Shown: positions 1 through 6,765 of the stretch, in pieces
Position numbering within the stretch: the first letter of the stretch is position 1
Layout: every line of letters starts with the position of its first letter
From: CBDUXZ01 sp965371325 [NCBI: uncultured bacterium]
Lineage (GTDB): Bacteria; JAUYMQ01
Direction of reading: 5' to 3'
Assembly (NCBI GenBank): GCA_965371325.1
Contig: CBDUXZ010000063.1
Location: 1 to 8,592 of the forward strand
DNA: 8,592 bases
The notes under the pieces: generated by a model
Databases searched by the model: none
Told to the model about the DNA's origin: nothing
What the model saw: the letters and a program-made list of their open reading frames with translations, nothing else
Made by a program: the position numbers and the translations under genes

Positions 1-390
1 GTATAGCTCGCGCTGCCCCTCGAGCCCCTTCCCCTCGCCAAACGCGTAGAAGTACAGGATCCCCGTGAAAACCACGATGTCAGAGAATCGATCGATCGTC
101 GAGTCAAAAAACGCTCCAAAGCCGGTGACCTTCCCGGCCTCCCTTGCATAGGCGCCGTCCAGCACGTCGAACATGCCGGCGAGGAAGAGCACAATCGCCC
201 CCCAATAGGGGTGGCCCAGAGCAATTGCGGCGGCGGCGACAAAGTTGATGCCGAGACCGATGGCCGTCAGCGTGTTGGGGTTTACGTCGGCTTGCATGAG
301 CTGGCGTACGTGCATGTCACGCCAACCGCTGAAGAAAGCGGAGATAGGCTTCGAGGGGAGCCAGCCGGGTTGGGTTTCAGGGGAGGCCAT
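1..390 (-). CDS. CDP-alcohol phosphatidyltransferase, N-terminal part (C-terminus outside window)
   Basis: This integral membrane enzyme would transfer a phosphatidyl group from a CDP-activated lipid to an alcohol (inositol phosphate, glycerol phosphate or similar) in phospholipid synthesis. The 130 visible residues contain the complete family signature D-x2-DG-x2-AR-x8-G-x3-D-x3-D: Asp75, Asp78-Gly79, Ala82-Arg83, Gly92, Asp96 and Asp100, the metal-binding aspartates of the active site. The NPNTLT motif (residues 37-42) that precedes the first membrane helix is also typical. Hydrophobic segments lie at about 43-60, 61-75 and 103-117. The start is the ATG at 390; the frame is open back to a stop at 487-489, but homology-like sequence begins only here. 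No strong ribosome binding site is visible. The alcohol substrate cannot be told from this part. The gene lies 119 bases downstream of the LAB_N gene in the same direction. Confidence 0.9.
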   Translation of the reverse strand, partial: MASPETQPGWLPSKPISAFFSGWRDMHVRQLMQADVNPNTLTAIGLGINFVAAAAIALGHPYWGAIVLFLAGMFDVLDGAYAREAGKVTGFGAFFDSTIDRFSDIVVFTGILYFYAFGEGKGLEGQRELY

Positions 391-509
391 TTGGGATTCA
401 GTCGTTAGGGTCGGGCATTCTTGCCGGAAATGGCGGGCCGTGATCAGGGCCAGGGCCCGCAAATGGTACCAGCCCGCCCTGTCGTGTCAACGCTCCTCCA
501 TCGGACTGT

Positions 510-839
510 TCAGGCCGTCCCGGCGTTGTCGCTTATCCCCTGCCTGCGCCGCCGCGAGATGAGAATAAGGTTGCGCGTGTAGATAAAAACCCCTGTCCCC
601 TGGCCCATGATAAAGACGGGATCCCTGATGTGAAGGGCGTAGATGAAAAGAACGGCTCCCCCGCAAATACTCAGATACCAGAAGGGGAGTGGAATGACGC
701 TTTCCCGTTTTCTTTCCGAAACAAGCCACTGCACTAAAAAACGAGCGCCAAAAACAAGCTGGCCACCAAAGCCGACCAGGAGCCACCACCTGTCCGGGCT
801 ATCCACCCAGCTCTGAATCCCGCTATGTATCCACTCCAT
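510..839 (-). CDS. Small membrane protein of the lipid-A-disaccharide-synthase N-terminal (LAB_N) family
   Basis: This 109-residue protein is all LAB_N domain (Pfam PF07578, the family found at the N-terminus of some LpxB proteins and also free-standing). Visible conserved elements are G-x-GGQ-x2-F-x2-RF-x2-QW (residues about 24-38), SERKRESVIPLPFW (about 41-54), YAL near 67 and YTRNL near 87-91. Three hydrophobic segments are expected at about 18-38, 53-71 and 75-95, with a basic C-terminus (RRRR at 96-99). There is no glycosyltransferase domain, so it is not LpxB itself. Stand-alone members commonly sit beside DPM-like glycosyltransferases, as here, and are thought to work with them in lipid or polyprenyl-phosphate sugar modification; the exact reaction is not established. 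The ATG at 839 has a GGAAGGAT-type ribosome binding site just upstream. The product length is normal for the free-standing form. Confidence 0.88.
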   Translation of the reverse strand: MEWIHSGIQSWVDSPDRWWLLVGFGGQLVFGARFLVQWLVSERKRESVIPLPFWYLSICGGAVLFIYALHIRDPVFIMGQGTGVFIYTRNLILISRRRRQGISDNAGTA

Positions 840-981
840 CGGATCATCCTTCCAGTTTAATTCTAAGCTTTCCTGCCGTGGCTTTATGAGGGGGGAAGCC
901 GCACGACATGCTCTTCATCACGGGCCCGAAGGGGTCGGGAGATGAGCGCCCCAGGGGGAACGGGGTGCGGCCGGGCGCGGC

Positions 982-1749
982 TTACTCGTCTCCTCCGCCT
1001 TCCTCGGATTTTATTCGGTAGCGGAGCAGACGGGATTTCATCCAGCGAATGGCGAGAAGATCATGGAAGGACTTGAAGACACGGTTACCGATACCGTACT
1101 TCGATTCGCCCTTGAAACGCGGCATGTGGTTAACCGGGATCTCGGCGACGGTGAAACCCTCCATCTTGAGCAGCGTCGGAAGAAACCGGTGCAGTCCGTT
1201 ATAGAGTTTGAGCCGAGCAAGGTGCTCCCGGCGGAATCCCTTCAGGGAGCAGCCTGTGTCCCGGATTGTTTCATCCGAGAGGGAGTTCCTGACGGCATTC
1301 GCAATTATCGAGGAGAGGCGCTTGACGACGGTGTCCTGCCGCCTGAGGCGCCAGCCACACACCGCGTCGGCCTCCTCCATGGCATCGATGACCCTGGGAA
1401 TATCGGCTGGATCGTTCTGCAGATCGGCATCGAGCGTAACGATGATTTCCCCTTGCGCCTTACTGAAGCCGGCGTCGAAAGCCGCGGTTTGCCCGGCGTT
1501 TTCCGCGAAGGTAATCACACGCACGTGGCGATCAAGCGAAACCAGCTTGCCCAGAACCTCAGGGCTGCGGTCGCAGGATCCGTCGTCGATGAAGAGTATC
1601 TCGTAGGCGATGTCGAGGGTCGATAGCGCGGCGTGGAGTCTCTGGTGCAGCGGCTCGAGGTTGCCTTCCTCGTTATAAACGGGGATAACGACGGAGAGCC
1701 CGACTCGAGCGGGCTCGTTCGCACCTTGAGAGCCATGCCTGTCCGACAC
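982..1749 (-). CDS. Family 2 glycosyltransferase, dolichol/polyprenyl-phosphate mannosyltransferase-like
   Basis: This is predicted to transfer a sugar from a nucleotide donor to a polyprenyl phosphate at the cytoplasmic membrane face, or to a related lipid acceptor. In the 255-residue version the GT-A fold starts with LSVVIPVYNEEGN (18-30). It contains FIDDGS (53-58), the DXD-like DADLQNDP (107-114) that binds donor and metal, DTGCSLKGFRR (164-174) and the DPM-typical RFKGESKYG (211-219). There are no C-terminal membrane helices, so it is the short, soluble DPM1-like form that would need a membrane partner, which the neighbouring LAB_N protein could supply. I chose the GTG at 1749 because AAGGGGGGTGAG lies just ahead of it. 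A TTG at 1842 would add 31 residues of low-complexity sequence. The TAA stop is at 982. Sugar and acceptor cannot be read from the sequence. Confidence 0.88.
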   Translation of the reverse strand: MSDRHGSQGANEPARVGLSVVIPVYNEEGNLEPLHQRLHAALSTLDIAYEILFIDDGSCDRSPEVLGKLVSLDRHVRVITFAENAGQTAAFDAGFSKAQGEIIVTLDADLQNDPADIPRVIDAMEEADAVCGWRLRRQDTVVKRLSSIIANAVRNSLSDETIRDTGCSLKGFRREHLARLKLYNGLHRFLPTLLKMEGFTVAEIPVNHMPRFKGESKYGIGNRVFKSFHDLLAIRWMKSRLLRYRIKSEEGGGDE

Positions 1750-1864
1750 GCCCTCACCCCCCTTCACGGGATCGACCGCGCCGCCGCGCTCCGTCGTTTC
1801 CACGCGGCGAAGATACCACCGGGGCTGTAACGCGTCAAACAATCGGTGAACAGCCTCGATCGCA

Positions 1865-2503
1865 TTATTGCGTCCGGGCGACTTCGCCTAGAAACAGCTC
1901 GACCTGCGCGGCAACCGCAGCCTCGTCGCCCCCGAAAAAATGATCGGCGCCCGGCACGATGGCCAGCCCCCTGGGTGACGGGCACCGGTCTATGAGCGCC
2001 TCCACCGACGCGGGATCGCAGAACTCGTCCCGATCACCACAGATCGCATACACTGGGAGCCCGCAGGTTTCCAGCGCGGAGAAGTCCGAAAATGCCAGGG
2101 GTGGTGCGATGGCTACCAATGCACGAAAGGACGGGCCCGAGCCCATCGCTGCACTCGCCACAACGGCGCCGTAAGAGTAGCCGACGACCGCTACGTCACG
2201 CGGCGAGGCACCGATGACCTTCGCCAGGAAATCCACCGCGGCCTCGAGATCCTCGGCCTCCCCGTTTCCTGAAAGTCCGCCGCTTCGCCCCACACCGCGT
2301 AGGTTGAATCGGAGAACGGCGCGCCCCCTGTCCGAGAGTCCGGCGAAAACCCCCTCCACGACATTGTTATGCATATCCCCGCCGTACTGCGGATGCGGGT
2401 GCGCAATCACCGCCGACGGAAGCACGGGATCTCCGCCGGGGATGTGCAGCTCTCCCTCCAGGCGAAAGTCACCCATCGGAATCCAGACTGGCTTGCGCAC
2501 CAT
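1865..2503 (-). CDS. Alpha/beta hydrolase, COG2945/dienelactone-hydrolase-like
   Basis: This 212-residue cytoplasmic serine hydrolase is a probable esterase or thioesterase of unknown substrate. The family-typical HPHPQYGGDMHNNVV lies at residues 35-49, where the PHP and following loop help form the oxyanion site. The nucleophile is Ser110 in GYSYG (108-112). The acid is probably Asp159 in GDRDE (156-160), and the catalytic histidine is His188 in GADHFF. Thus a full Ser-Asp-His triad is present. The length matches the compact family without a lid domain. I used the ATG at 2503, which has GGGGCGAGG just upstream; a TTG at 2533 in the same frame would add ten residues. There is no signal peptide. 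It is first in the minus-strand gene series, 115 bases before the glycosyltransferase start, so co-transcription is possible but not shown. Confidence 0.88.
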   Translation of the reverse strand: MVRKPVWIPMGDFRLEGELHIPGGDPVLPSAVIAHPHPQYGGDMHNNVVEGVFAGLSDRGRAVLRFNLRGVGRSGGLSGNGEAEDLEAAVDFLAKVIGASPRDVAVVGYSYGAVVASAAMGSGPSFRALVAIAPPLAFSDFSALETCGLPVYAICGDRDEFCDPASVEALIDRCPSPRGLAIVPGADHFFGGDEAAVAAQVELFLGEVARTQ

Positions 2504-3028
2504 GTGTCCTCGCCCCGGCTTACGACACTGCAACCCCGAATCACGTAATCGTACTCACCGGACGGCCCCGCCGCACCGGAGGATGCGCCCGGGGGGATCG
2601 GCCCGAGGGATCGGGGATGACCCCCTATCTACCTGAAATCGCTGGAGCCTTCACGGCCCCCCCAGGCCAGGGGTGGTTTTTCCCCCTTTTTCCAGGTAAG
2701 TGGAAAAAAATTACCGTTTGTGAGAGTATTTCCCCACATATTTGCCAGATCCGACGGATCAGGCGACAAAATGGTCCCCCCGGGGGAGCCCCCAACGCTT
2801 TGAATTTCTAGGGAAAACCGCCGAAAAGAAATGAAAGGCGCGGGGGGGAGAGACGGCACAGAAATTGCTTTCAATTCCGCCGAGAGCATCGCGAGCGCGG
2901 GCTCGACTGTATCTGCGACCGGGATTTACGCGGAGCGAAGAGAGGGAATACGCCGGCATGAAACGGGCGCCCCGCTCGGCGCGACCGGAACTTCAAACGT
3001 TCCTTTGAAATGAACAAGGGGAGTATCG
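2504..3028. other. Long divergent non-coding region between hydrolase and secreted Ig-like protein
   Basis: No convincing gene lies here; the open frames are short, lack family features and have no good ribosome binding sites. The stretch must hold promoters for the divergent genes at 2503 (minus) and 3029 (plus). It includes an AT-rich island at about 2677-2745 in otherwise GC-rich DNA, an inverted repeat with 8-bp arms (2687-2694 and 2701-2708), a 13-base near-palindrome GATCCGACGGATC (2748-2760), a C-run/G-run palindrome at 2776-2786, a sigma-54-like promoter (2855-2868) and an inverted pair TTCAAA/TTTGAA (2992-2997 and 3004-3009) close to the next gene. Confidence 0.6.
2854..2869 (+). promoter_or_regulatory. 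Candidate sigma-54 (-24/-12) promoter
   Basis: The sequence GGCAC-N5-TTGCT matches the sigma-54 consensus at every position except the base ahead of GG, which is C instead of T. The invariant GG (2855-2856) and GC (2867-2868) are separated by exactly ten bases, as required. A start near 2880 would give a leader of about 150 bases before the gene at 3029. The near-palindrome at 2748-2760, about 120 bases upstream of that start, is in the usual range for an activator site. This is a pattern match only; no activator gene is in the window. Confidence 0.45.
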
Positions 3029-3970
3029 ATGAAGACGACCCATCCCATCAAGAACTATGTGCTGGCCGCCGTTTTTTCCGCGGCAGCAGTGTGGGCCCTG
3101 GCACCCGCCACGGCATTCGCCCAGGATCCCGTGCTGGAACCCTGCCCCGAGGACCAGACGGCCGTCATCGGTACGCTACCGGCCATGGAATGCACGTCGG
3201 CGAGCGGTACCGATGTTCAGCTCGACGGGACCGGCTCGAGTGTCGGTACCAACATCACCTACTTGTGGACCAACGACGGCGGCGTGATCTTCGACGACGA
3301 CATGAGCCTCACGCCCATGGGCACCTTCCCGCTGGGCACGACCGAGGTGACGCTCACCGTCAGCTGCACGGATGATCTCGGGACGGTGGACGTGCCGGTA
3401 ATGATGGACGTCGTGATTCAAGATACGACTCCGCCTACGCTCGACGCCGTCGCGGATCGTACGTGCCTCTGGCCTCCCAATCACAAGCTGCACAAGATCA
3501 CCGTCGCGGCCGACGCCCAGGACATCTGCGATCCGAGTCCCGCCGTGACCCTCACCTCCGCCGTAAGCAACGAGCCGGACAACTCGAATGGCGACGGCAA
3601 CACGGTTGGCGATGTCCAGGGAGCCGATGTCGGAACCGATGATTCGATGTTCAAGCTTCGCTCGGAGCGGCGAGGGCCGGGATCGGGACGTGTTTACTCC
3701 ATTACCTACACGGCCACCGATGCTTCCTTGAACACGACCGATGACGTCGTCATGATCGACGTTCCGCACGACATGAGCGATTCCGAGGCCCGCGAAGCCT
3801 GTAAGAAGGTGAAGCTGCAGGGCAACAACGGAAAAGCCGGCCTGAGCAAGGCCGAGAAGAACGCGCTCAAGGCGGAGCGGAATGCGGCAAAGGCCGCGCA
3901 GAAGGCCGCCAAAGCCGCTGCGAAGGCCGCGCAGAAAGCCGCCAAGCAGGCTGCCAAGGGCGCGAAGTAA
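3029..3970 (+). CDS. Secreted Ig-like (PKD/HYR-type) protein with Lys/Ala-rich helical tail
   Basis: I recognise the architecture but not a specific function. A signal peptide spans residues 1-31 (basic start, hydrophobic 11-30, AFA cleavage before Gln32). A first Ig-like beta-sandwich spans about 42-132, with PKD/HYR-like strands ending in VVIQDTTPP (128-136). A second covers about 137-245 and carries LWPPNHKL (147-154), a motif seen in secreted HYR-type domains of several environmental bacteria. Six cysteines (39, 55, 113, 146, 167, 258) could form disulfides. From about 265 the protein becomes a Lys/Ala/Gln tail with an 11-residue repeat and no hydrophobic or sorting signal. The start ATG at 3029 has AAGGGGAG six bases ahead. 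It is a single-gene unit: a terminator follows at 4015-4059 and a sigma-54-like promoter precedes. A role in surface binding or matrix is a guess. Confidence 0.8.
   Translation: MKTTHPIKNYVLAAVFSAAAVWALAPATAFAQDPVLEPCPEDQTAVIGTLPAMECTSASGTDVQLDGTGSSVGTNITYLWTNDGGVIFDDDMSLTPMGTFPLGTTEVTLTVSCTDDLGTVDVPVMMDVVIQDTTPPTLDAVADRTCLWPPNHKLHKITVAADAQDICDPSPAVTLTSAVSNEPDNSNGDGNTVGDVQGADVGTDDSMFKLRSERRGPGSGRVYSITYTATDASLNTTDDVVMIDVPHDMSDSEAREACKKVKLQGNNGKAGLSKAEKNALKAERNAAKAAQKAAKAAAKAAQKAAKQAAKGAK
3890..3955 (+). repeat. 33-bp coding tandem repeat, two units, in the Lys/Ala tail
   Basis: The first unit (3890-3922) and second unit (3923-3955) both begin AAGGCCGCGCAGAA and encode KAAQKAAKAAA and KAAQKAAKQAA. 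The 11-residue period puts lysines at 4-3-4 spacing (288, 292, 295, 299, 303, 306, 310), which would line them along one side of an alpha helix. Confidence 0.8.
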
Positions 3971-4014
3971 AGAGAGCCGCCCGCGGGGTGCCGCTCGCGG
4001 GTAGTTATATTCCC

Positions 4015-4059
4015 GAAAGAAAGCCCGCCGGTCACAGGTTGACCGGCGGGCTTTCTTTC
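4015..4059 (+). terminator. Strong intrinsic terminator after the Ig-like protein gene
   Basis: A perfect inverted repeat has 20-bp arms (4015-4034 and 4040-4059) and a 5-base loop. The stem core is CCCGCCGGTCA/TGACCGGCGGG and the outer stem ends in GAAAGAAAG/CTTTCTTTC, so the 3' side is T-rich inside the stem. The left flank read on the minus strand is T-rich too, so it could work in both directions. It begins 44 bases after the stop at 3970. Confidence 0.85.
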
Positions 4060-4245
4060 TCCTGCACCCCTGCTTGCGGATTGCGCCCTCATTTCTCTCG
4101 AAGGCGCCGCCGCGCGCCCAGGCCCTGCGGCGCAGGGCCGGTTTCTTGACAAGGCCCGACCCCTGTGGAACCTTTCGCATCGGTTCCGGCGCCGGCACCC
4201 GGGCGTCCTTTACAATCCCCCAACCTTTACGAAGATCGAGCCCCG

Positions 4246-5079
4246 ATGGGACAGTATTTCGAGACATTGAGCGATCGCGTCCGGGTGATCCTGGGCCAGA
4301 ACCCGGGCGTCATGACGGGACCGGGCACGAACACCTATCTCGTCGGGACCCGCGAGCCGATCCTCATCGACACGGGCGCCGGCCTTTCGGTCTACGAGGA
4401 TCACCTGAAGGCCGCCCTCGAGGAAGCCCGGCTCCCCCCACCCCGAACGGTTCTCATCACCCACGCGCACCCCGATCATCTCGGCGGCGGTGAATCCATT
4501 CTCCGCATCGCGCCGGAGGCCACGATATACAAGTTTCAGCGGCCCGGGGGAGGCGAGCCCTTCGGCACGCCCTTCACGGCGCTCTCGGACGGCCAGGTCC
4601 ATGCCACGAAGGGGGCGACCCTCGAAGCCATCTACACACCCGGACACGCCGACGATCACAGCGTTTTCTACCTGCGAGAGGAACGGGCTCTCTTCACGGG
4701 GGATCTCATCCTCGGCGTGGGGACAGTTGTCATTCCCCTTGAGGGGGGGAACATGGCCCATTACCTCGCGTCCCTAGAAAAGCTCCTCGCGCGTGACCTC
4801 TCCCGCATCTATCCGGGTCACGGTCCCCTCATTCCCGACGCAAGGGCGAAGATCGAAGAGTACCTGGCGCACCGCATCATGCGGGAGCGGCAGGTGCTCG
4901 ACGCGGTCACGCGAGGGATCGGCGAGCCTTGCAAGATCGTCGAGGAGATCTACGCCGAGGTTCCCGTGATCCTCCACCCGGCCGCGGAGCAGTCGGTGCG
5001 GCAGCACCTGCGGAAGCTTGTGGAGGAGCGGAGGGTGATCGATCGCGGGCAGGGGCGTTTCGAGGCCACTGTCGCATGA
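4246..5079 (+). CDS. Metallo-beta-lactamase-fold hydrolase with C-terminal winged helix (LACTB2-like)
   Basis: This 277-residue protein belongs to the MBL superfamily branch of LACTB2-like proteins (hydrolases or nucleases with a BLACT_WH-type tail). Metal ligands are visible in order: HAHPDH (73-78, giving His73, His75, Asp77, His78), His134 in PGHADDH, Asp153 in FTGD and His192 in YPGHGP. The branch-typical TGPGTNTYL is at 24-32. Residues about 205-270 form the predicted winged helix, with ARAKIEEYLAHR leading in. There is no signal peptide, so it should act in the cytoplasm. I chose the ATG at 4246 because the MBL fold starts at once after it; a GTG at 4165 would add 27 Pro-rich residues. 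The stop overlaps the next start (ATGA at 5076-5079), so translation is probably coupled to the lipoprotein pair. Substrate (ester, thioester or RNA) is not determinable here. Confidence 0.9.
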   Translation: MGQYFETLSDRVRVILGQNPGVMTGPGTNTYLVGTREPILIDTGAGLSVYEDHLKAALEEARLPPPRTVLITHAHPDHLGGGESILRIAPEATIYKFQRPGGGEPFGTPFTALSDGQVHATKGATLEAIYTPGHADDHSVFYLREERALFTGDLILGVGTVVIPLEGGNMAHYLASLEKLLARDLSRIYPGHGPLIPDARAKIEEYLAHRIMRERQVLDAVTRGIGEPCKIVEEIYAEVPVILHPAAEQSVRQHLRKLVEERRVIDRGQGRFEATVA

Positions 5080-5825
5080 GCACGCGCTCATACTACCGTT
5101 GGATTCTTCTCTCCACGCTGCTCCTCGGCGCGACCGGCGCCTGCGCCCACGACGGTCCTCCTTCCCCCGGCGCGTCAGGCGTGGACGTCAATGCGGGGAA
5201 AGATGCGGACGCGACCGGAGAATCGGCTTCCGGCGAAACCGGGCCTGTGGATTATCTCGAGGAAGCGCTGCGCGCCCCTTCTCCCAGTGAAGTCGAGCCG
5301 GAACTCGAACAGGCGGTAAGCGCTCCGTCGACGCATCCGGGGAAGCTCGAGCGCATCGAACGAAGAATGCGCCAGGCGCGAAGCAAGGCGACGAAGGAGC
5401 GTGGGGGAGAGAACGGGGCGACCGTCAAGGCGGACGGTCTTCTTCGTATCCAAAGCGAAAGCTACGGAACGCCCGGACTGGTTCTGGTTCGCGCCATGGA
5501 GGGAGCGCAAACGCTCGGTTACACGATCCTGACCCTCGACGAGCGGGACATGTACTTCATCGCTCTGAAGAAGGCCTCCTTTCTGCAAACCTTTATCGGC
5601 AGCCAGCGGGGCGCTTGCAAGATAGCGGTGGGAACCCAAAAGAGCGCCGAGGGGGAGTTCACCAGGGTCACGCTGAAGGCGCGCCCTCAGACTTCGACCC
5701 TGGAGAAGCAGTGCAGCAAAGACCTGGAGAAAATTCTTCGCTACGCACGTGGCGAGATTTCAGACAAGCACAAGAAGCGGCGCCGCCGTGTCAGCCCGAA
5801 ATGGAGGCGATCCGATGCGCCCTAG
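5076..5825 (+). CDS. Probable lipoprotein, first of a tandem paralogous pair; unrecognised C-terminal domain
   Basis: I do not recognise this 249-residue protein. The N-terminus (basic residues, hydrophobic 9-21, then TGAC with Cys23) fits a lipoprotein signal, though position -3 is Thr and not Leu, so plain secretion is possible. Residues 24-120 are low complexity, rich in Gly/Ser/Pro/Glu, with a charged predicted helix at about 89-110 (ERIERRMRQARSK), and act as a linker. Residues 129-226 form a compact domain that is clearly homologous to the next gene product: YGTPGLVLVRA, QTLGYT, then Cys181 in ACKIAV and Cys213 in KQCSKDLEKILRYA. A basic tail follows (KHKKRRRR, 231-238). The start ATG at 5076 overlaps the MBL stop by four bases, and the TAG at 5823-5825 lies inside the next gene. 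Confidence 0.8.
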   Translation: MSTRSYYRWILLSTLLLGATGACAHDGPPSPGASGVDVNAGKDADATGESASGETGPVDYLEEALRAPSPSEVEPELEQAVSAPSTHPGKLERIERRMRQARSKATKERGGENGATVKADGLLRIQSESYGTPGLVLVRAMEGAQTLGYTILTLDERDMYFIALKKASFLQTFIGSQRGACKIAVGTQKSAEGEFTRVTLKARPQTSTLEKQCSKDLEKILRYARGEISDKHKKRRRRVSPKWRRSDAP

Positions 5826-6285
5826 GGCGAAGCTCGGACTTGCGCTCGGGCTGCTGCCCATGGCCGCCTGCATTCACGGACAGAGCGTCCCAGGGGAGAT
5901 CAGGGCTGAGAGCCTGGGCAAGCCGGGCCTGGTGCTCTCCCGGGCCCTGACGGGTGTTCAGGCCCTCGGCTACACCGTCACCCGCGTTGAGGCCGAAGCG
6001 TCGCGCTTTCAGGCAACCCACGACGGAAGCACGTTTGCGAGCCTTTTCGGAAGTGATTCGAACTGCGAGATAGCGGTCGAGAGCGCGCCCGCCGGCCGAT
6101 CGAACACGTCGGAGGTCGTGATCACCTGGCGGGCCCGGAACGCGGGATCCCTCGCCGGCTGCCGGAAGGACGCCGAGCGGATACTTCGAATCGCGACCGG
6201 CAAGGAGCGCCCCGCGGCCTCGAAGCCCGCTCCCCCGAACGTTGACCCCAGGGAGGTCCTCACCGGCGGGACCTACGGAAACTAG
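5815..6285 (+). CDS. Lipoprotein, second of the tandem paralogous pair
   Basis: This 156-residue protein has a clear lipoprotein signal: MRPRAKLG, a hydrophobic stretch at 7-16 and the lipobox PMAAC with Cys19. The next residue is Ile, so an Asp-type inner-membrane retention signal is absent and outer-membrane sorting is likely by the +2 rule, if that applies here. Residues 33-130 match the C-terminal domain of the preceding protein: LGKPGLVLSRA, QALGYT, Cys84 in NCEIAV, Cys116 in AGCRKDAERILRIA. It lacks the long linker and basic tail of its paralogue. A short Pro-rich end follows (134-149). The start ATG at 5815 has GGAGG seven bases upstream and overlaps the upstream gene by 11 bases, so translation is probably coupled. 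An ATG at 5749 in the same frame is unlikely because it would bury the signal peptide. Function unknown. Confidence 0.85.
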   Translation: MRPRAKLGLALGLLPMAACIHGQSVPGEIRAESLGKPGLVLSRALTGVQALGYTVTRVEAEASRFQATHDGSTFASLFGSDSNCEIAVESAPAGRSNTSEVVITWRARNAGSLAGCRKDAERILRIATGKERPAASKPAPPNVDPREVLTGGTYGN

Positions 6286-6353
6286 GGGGTCCCCGCCGGG
6301 AGCGTGCCAACGGCACCGCAGAGAGAAGCATCACCACATTCCGAAATAAAGAA

Positions 6354-6389
6354 GGGCCGGACCCATGCGGGTCCGGCCCCGGTGTTTTT
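6354..6389 (+). terminator. Intrinsic terminator of the MBL-lipoprotein operon
   Basis: Perfect 11-bp GC-rich arms GGGCCGGACCC (6354-6364) and GGGTCCGGCCC (6369-6379) enclose a 4-base loop and are followed by a run of five T (6385-6389). It lies about 70 bases after the last stop of the operon. Confidence 0.9.
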
Positions 6390-6420
6390 AAACGCCCCGC
6401 CAGGTTCAGCGCGGGGGAAC

Positions 6421-6569
6421 GTGTGGGTGGCGAATTATAATTTCTCGTATAAAGACAGGCGCCCAGGTGGGCATGCTCGAGAGCTGATATTCATCTATTC
6501 CGCTGGCATGCACCTTGCCGCGGGCTATTCCAGCTCCCGATGGCGGCGTGATTGCAATTCGCCATGCAC
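6421..6569 (+). repeat. Repeat copy A: MITE-like 149-bp element with short terminal inverted repeats
   Basis: This block aligns without net gaps, except one base near the right end, to 7987-8136; a hand count gives roughly 115 of 150 identical positions. Both start GTGTGGGTGGC and end CAATTCGCCATGCAC. The two ends are inverted copies of TGGCGAATT (left at 6428-6436; right as AATTCGCCA at 6556-6564). No coding capacity, and no target-site duplication that I can identify. The left end also contains TATAAT (6436-6441). Confidence 0.8.
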
Positions 6570-6700
6570 AGGGCTGAATCGTTCCATCGAGACTGTCCCG
6601 CGCCTGTCATCTCCTCACGGCTGAGCGAATCGGATAGGCGGAGGGCATTCAAGCTGCGTTTCCGCGGCCGCACCAGGCTCGAGATCGCTCGGACCGCACC

Positions 6701-6736
6701 GCCGATCGGCCGACCCTTTCGAGCCGGCCGATCGGC
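6701..6736. repeat. GC-rich inverted repeat downstream of the esterase gene
   Basis: Arms GCCGATCGGCCG (6701-6712) and CGGCCGATCGGC (6725-6736) pair perfectly around a 12-base loop, starting about 30 bases beyond the esterase stop. It could act as a 3' end or transcription-terminating hairpin for the minus-strand gene, but no T-run follows in that direction, so it is not a standard intrinsic terminator. Confidence 0.5.
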
Positions 6737-6765
6737 TCGTTTCCGCGAGCGCGCCCGTCGTTTCC

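Larger units (their letters stand above)
6403..6765. other. Non-coding stretch between operon terminator and esterase stop
   Basis: No gene is supported here. The left part is repeat copy A (6421-6569). The remainder up to 6700 shows nothing I can name, and 6701-6736 is a GC-rich inverted repeat. The region separates the end of the plus-strand operon from the end of the minus-strand esterase gene. Confidence 0.6.

Noticed and set aside
245-562. Plus-strand open frames over the first 600 bases
   Set aside because: They oppose the CDP-alcohol phosphatidyltransferase and LAB_N genes, whose motifs are unmistakable, and show no features of their own.
2617-2959. Short open frames on both strands in the long intergenic region
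   Set aside because: No ribosome binding sites or recognisable protein features, and they overlap one another across AT-rich and palindromic DNA.
4146-4216. TTGACA (4146-4151) and TACAAT (4211-4216) as a promoter for the MBL operon
   Set aside because: The two are about 59 bases apart, too far to act as one promoter; neither has a good partner at the proper spacing.
4165-4245. Upstream GTG extension of the MBL-fold protein by 27 residues
   Set aside because: The added residues are Pro-rich and without family likeness, while the MBL fold begins at once after the ATG at 4246.
3176-4267. Long minus-strand open frame opposite the Ig-like protein gene
   Set aside because: It is an Arg-rich antisense shadow of a gene with signal peptide, ribosome binding site and domain motifs, and it crosses the terminator at 4015-4059.
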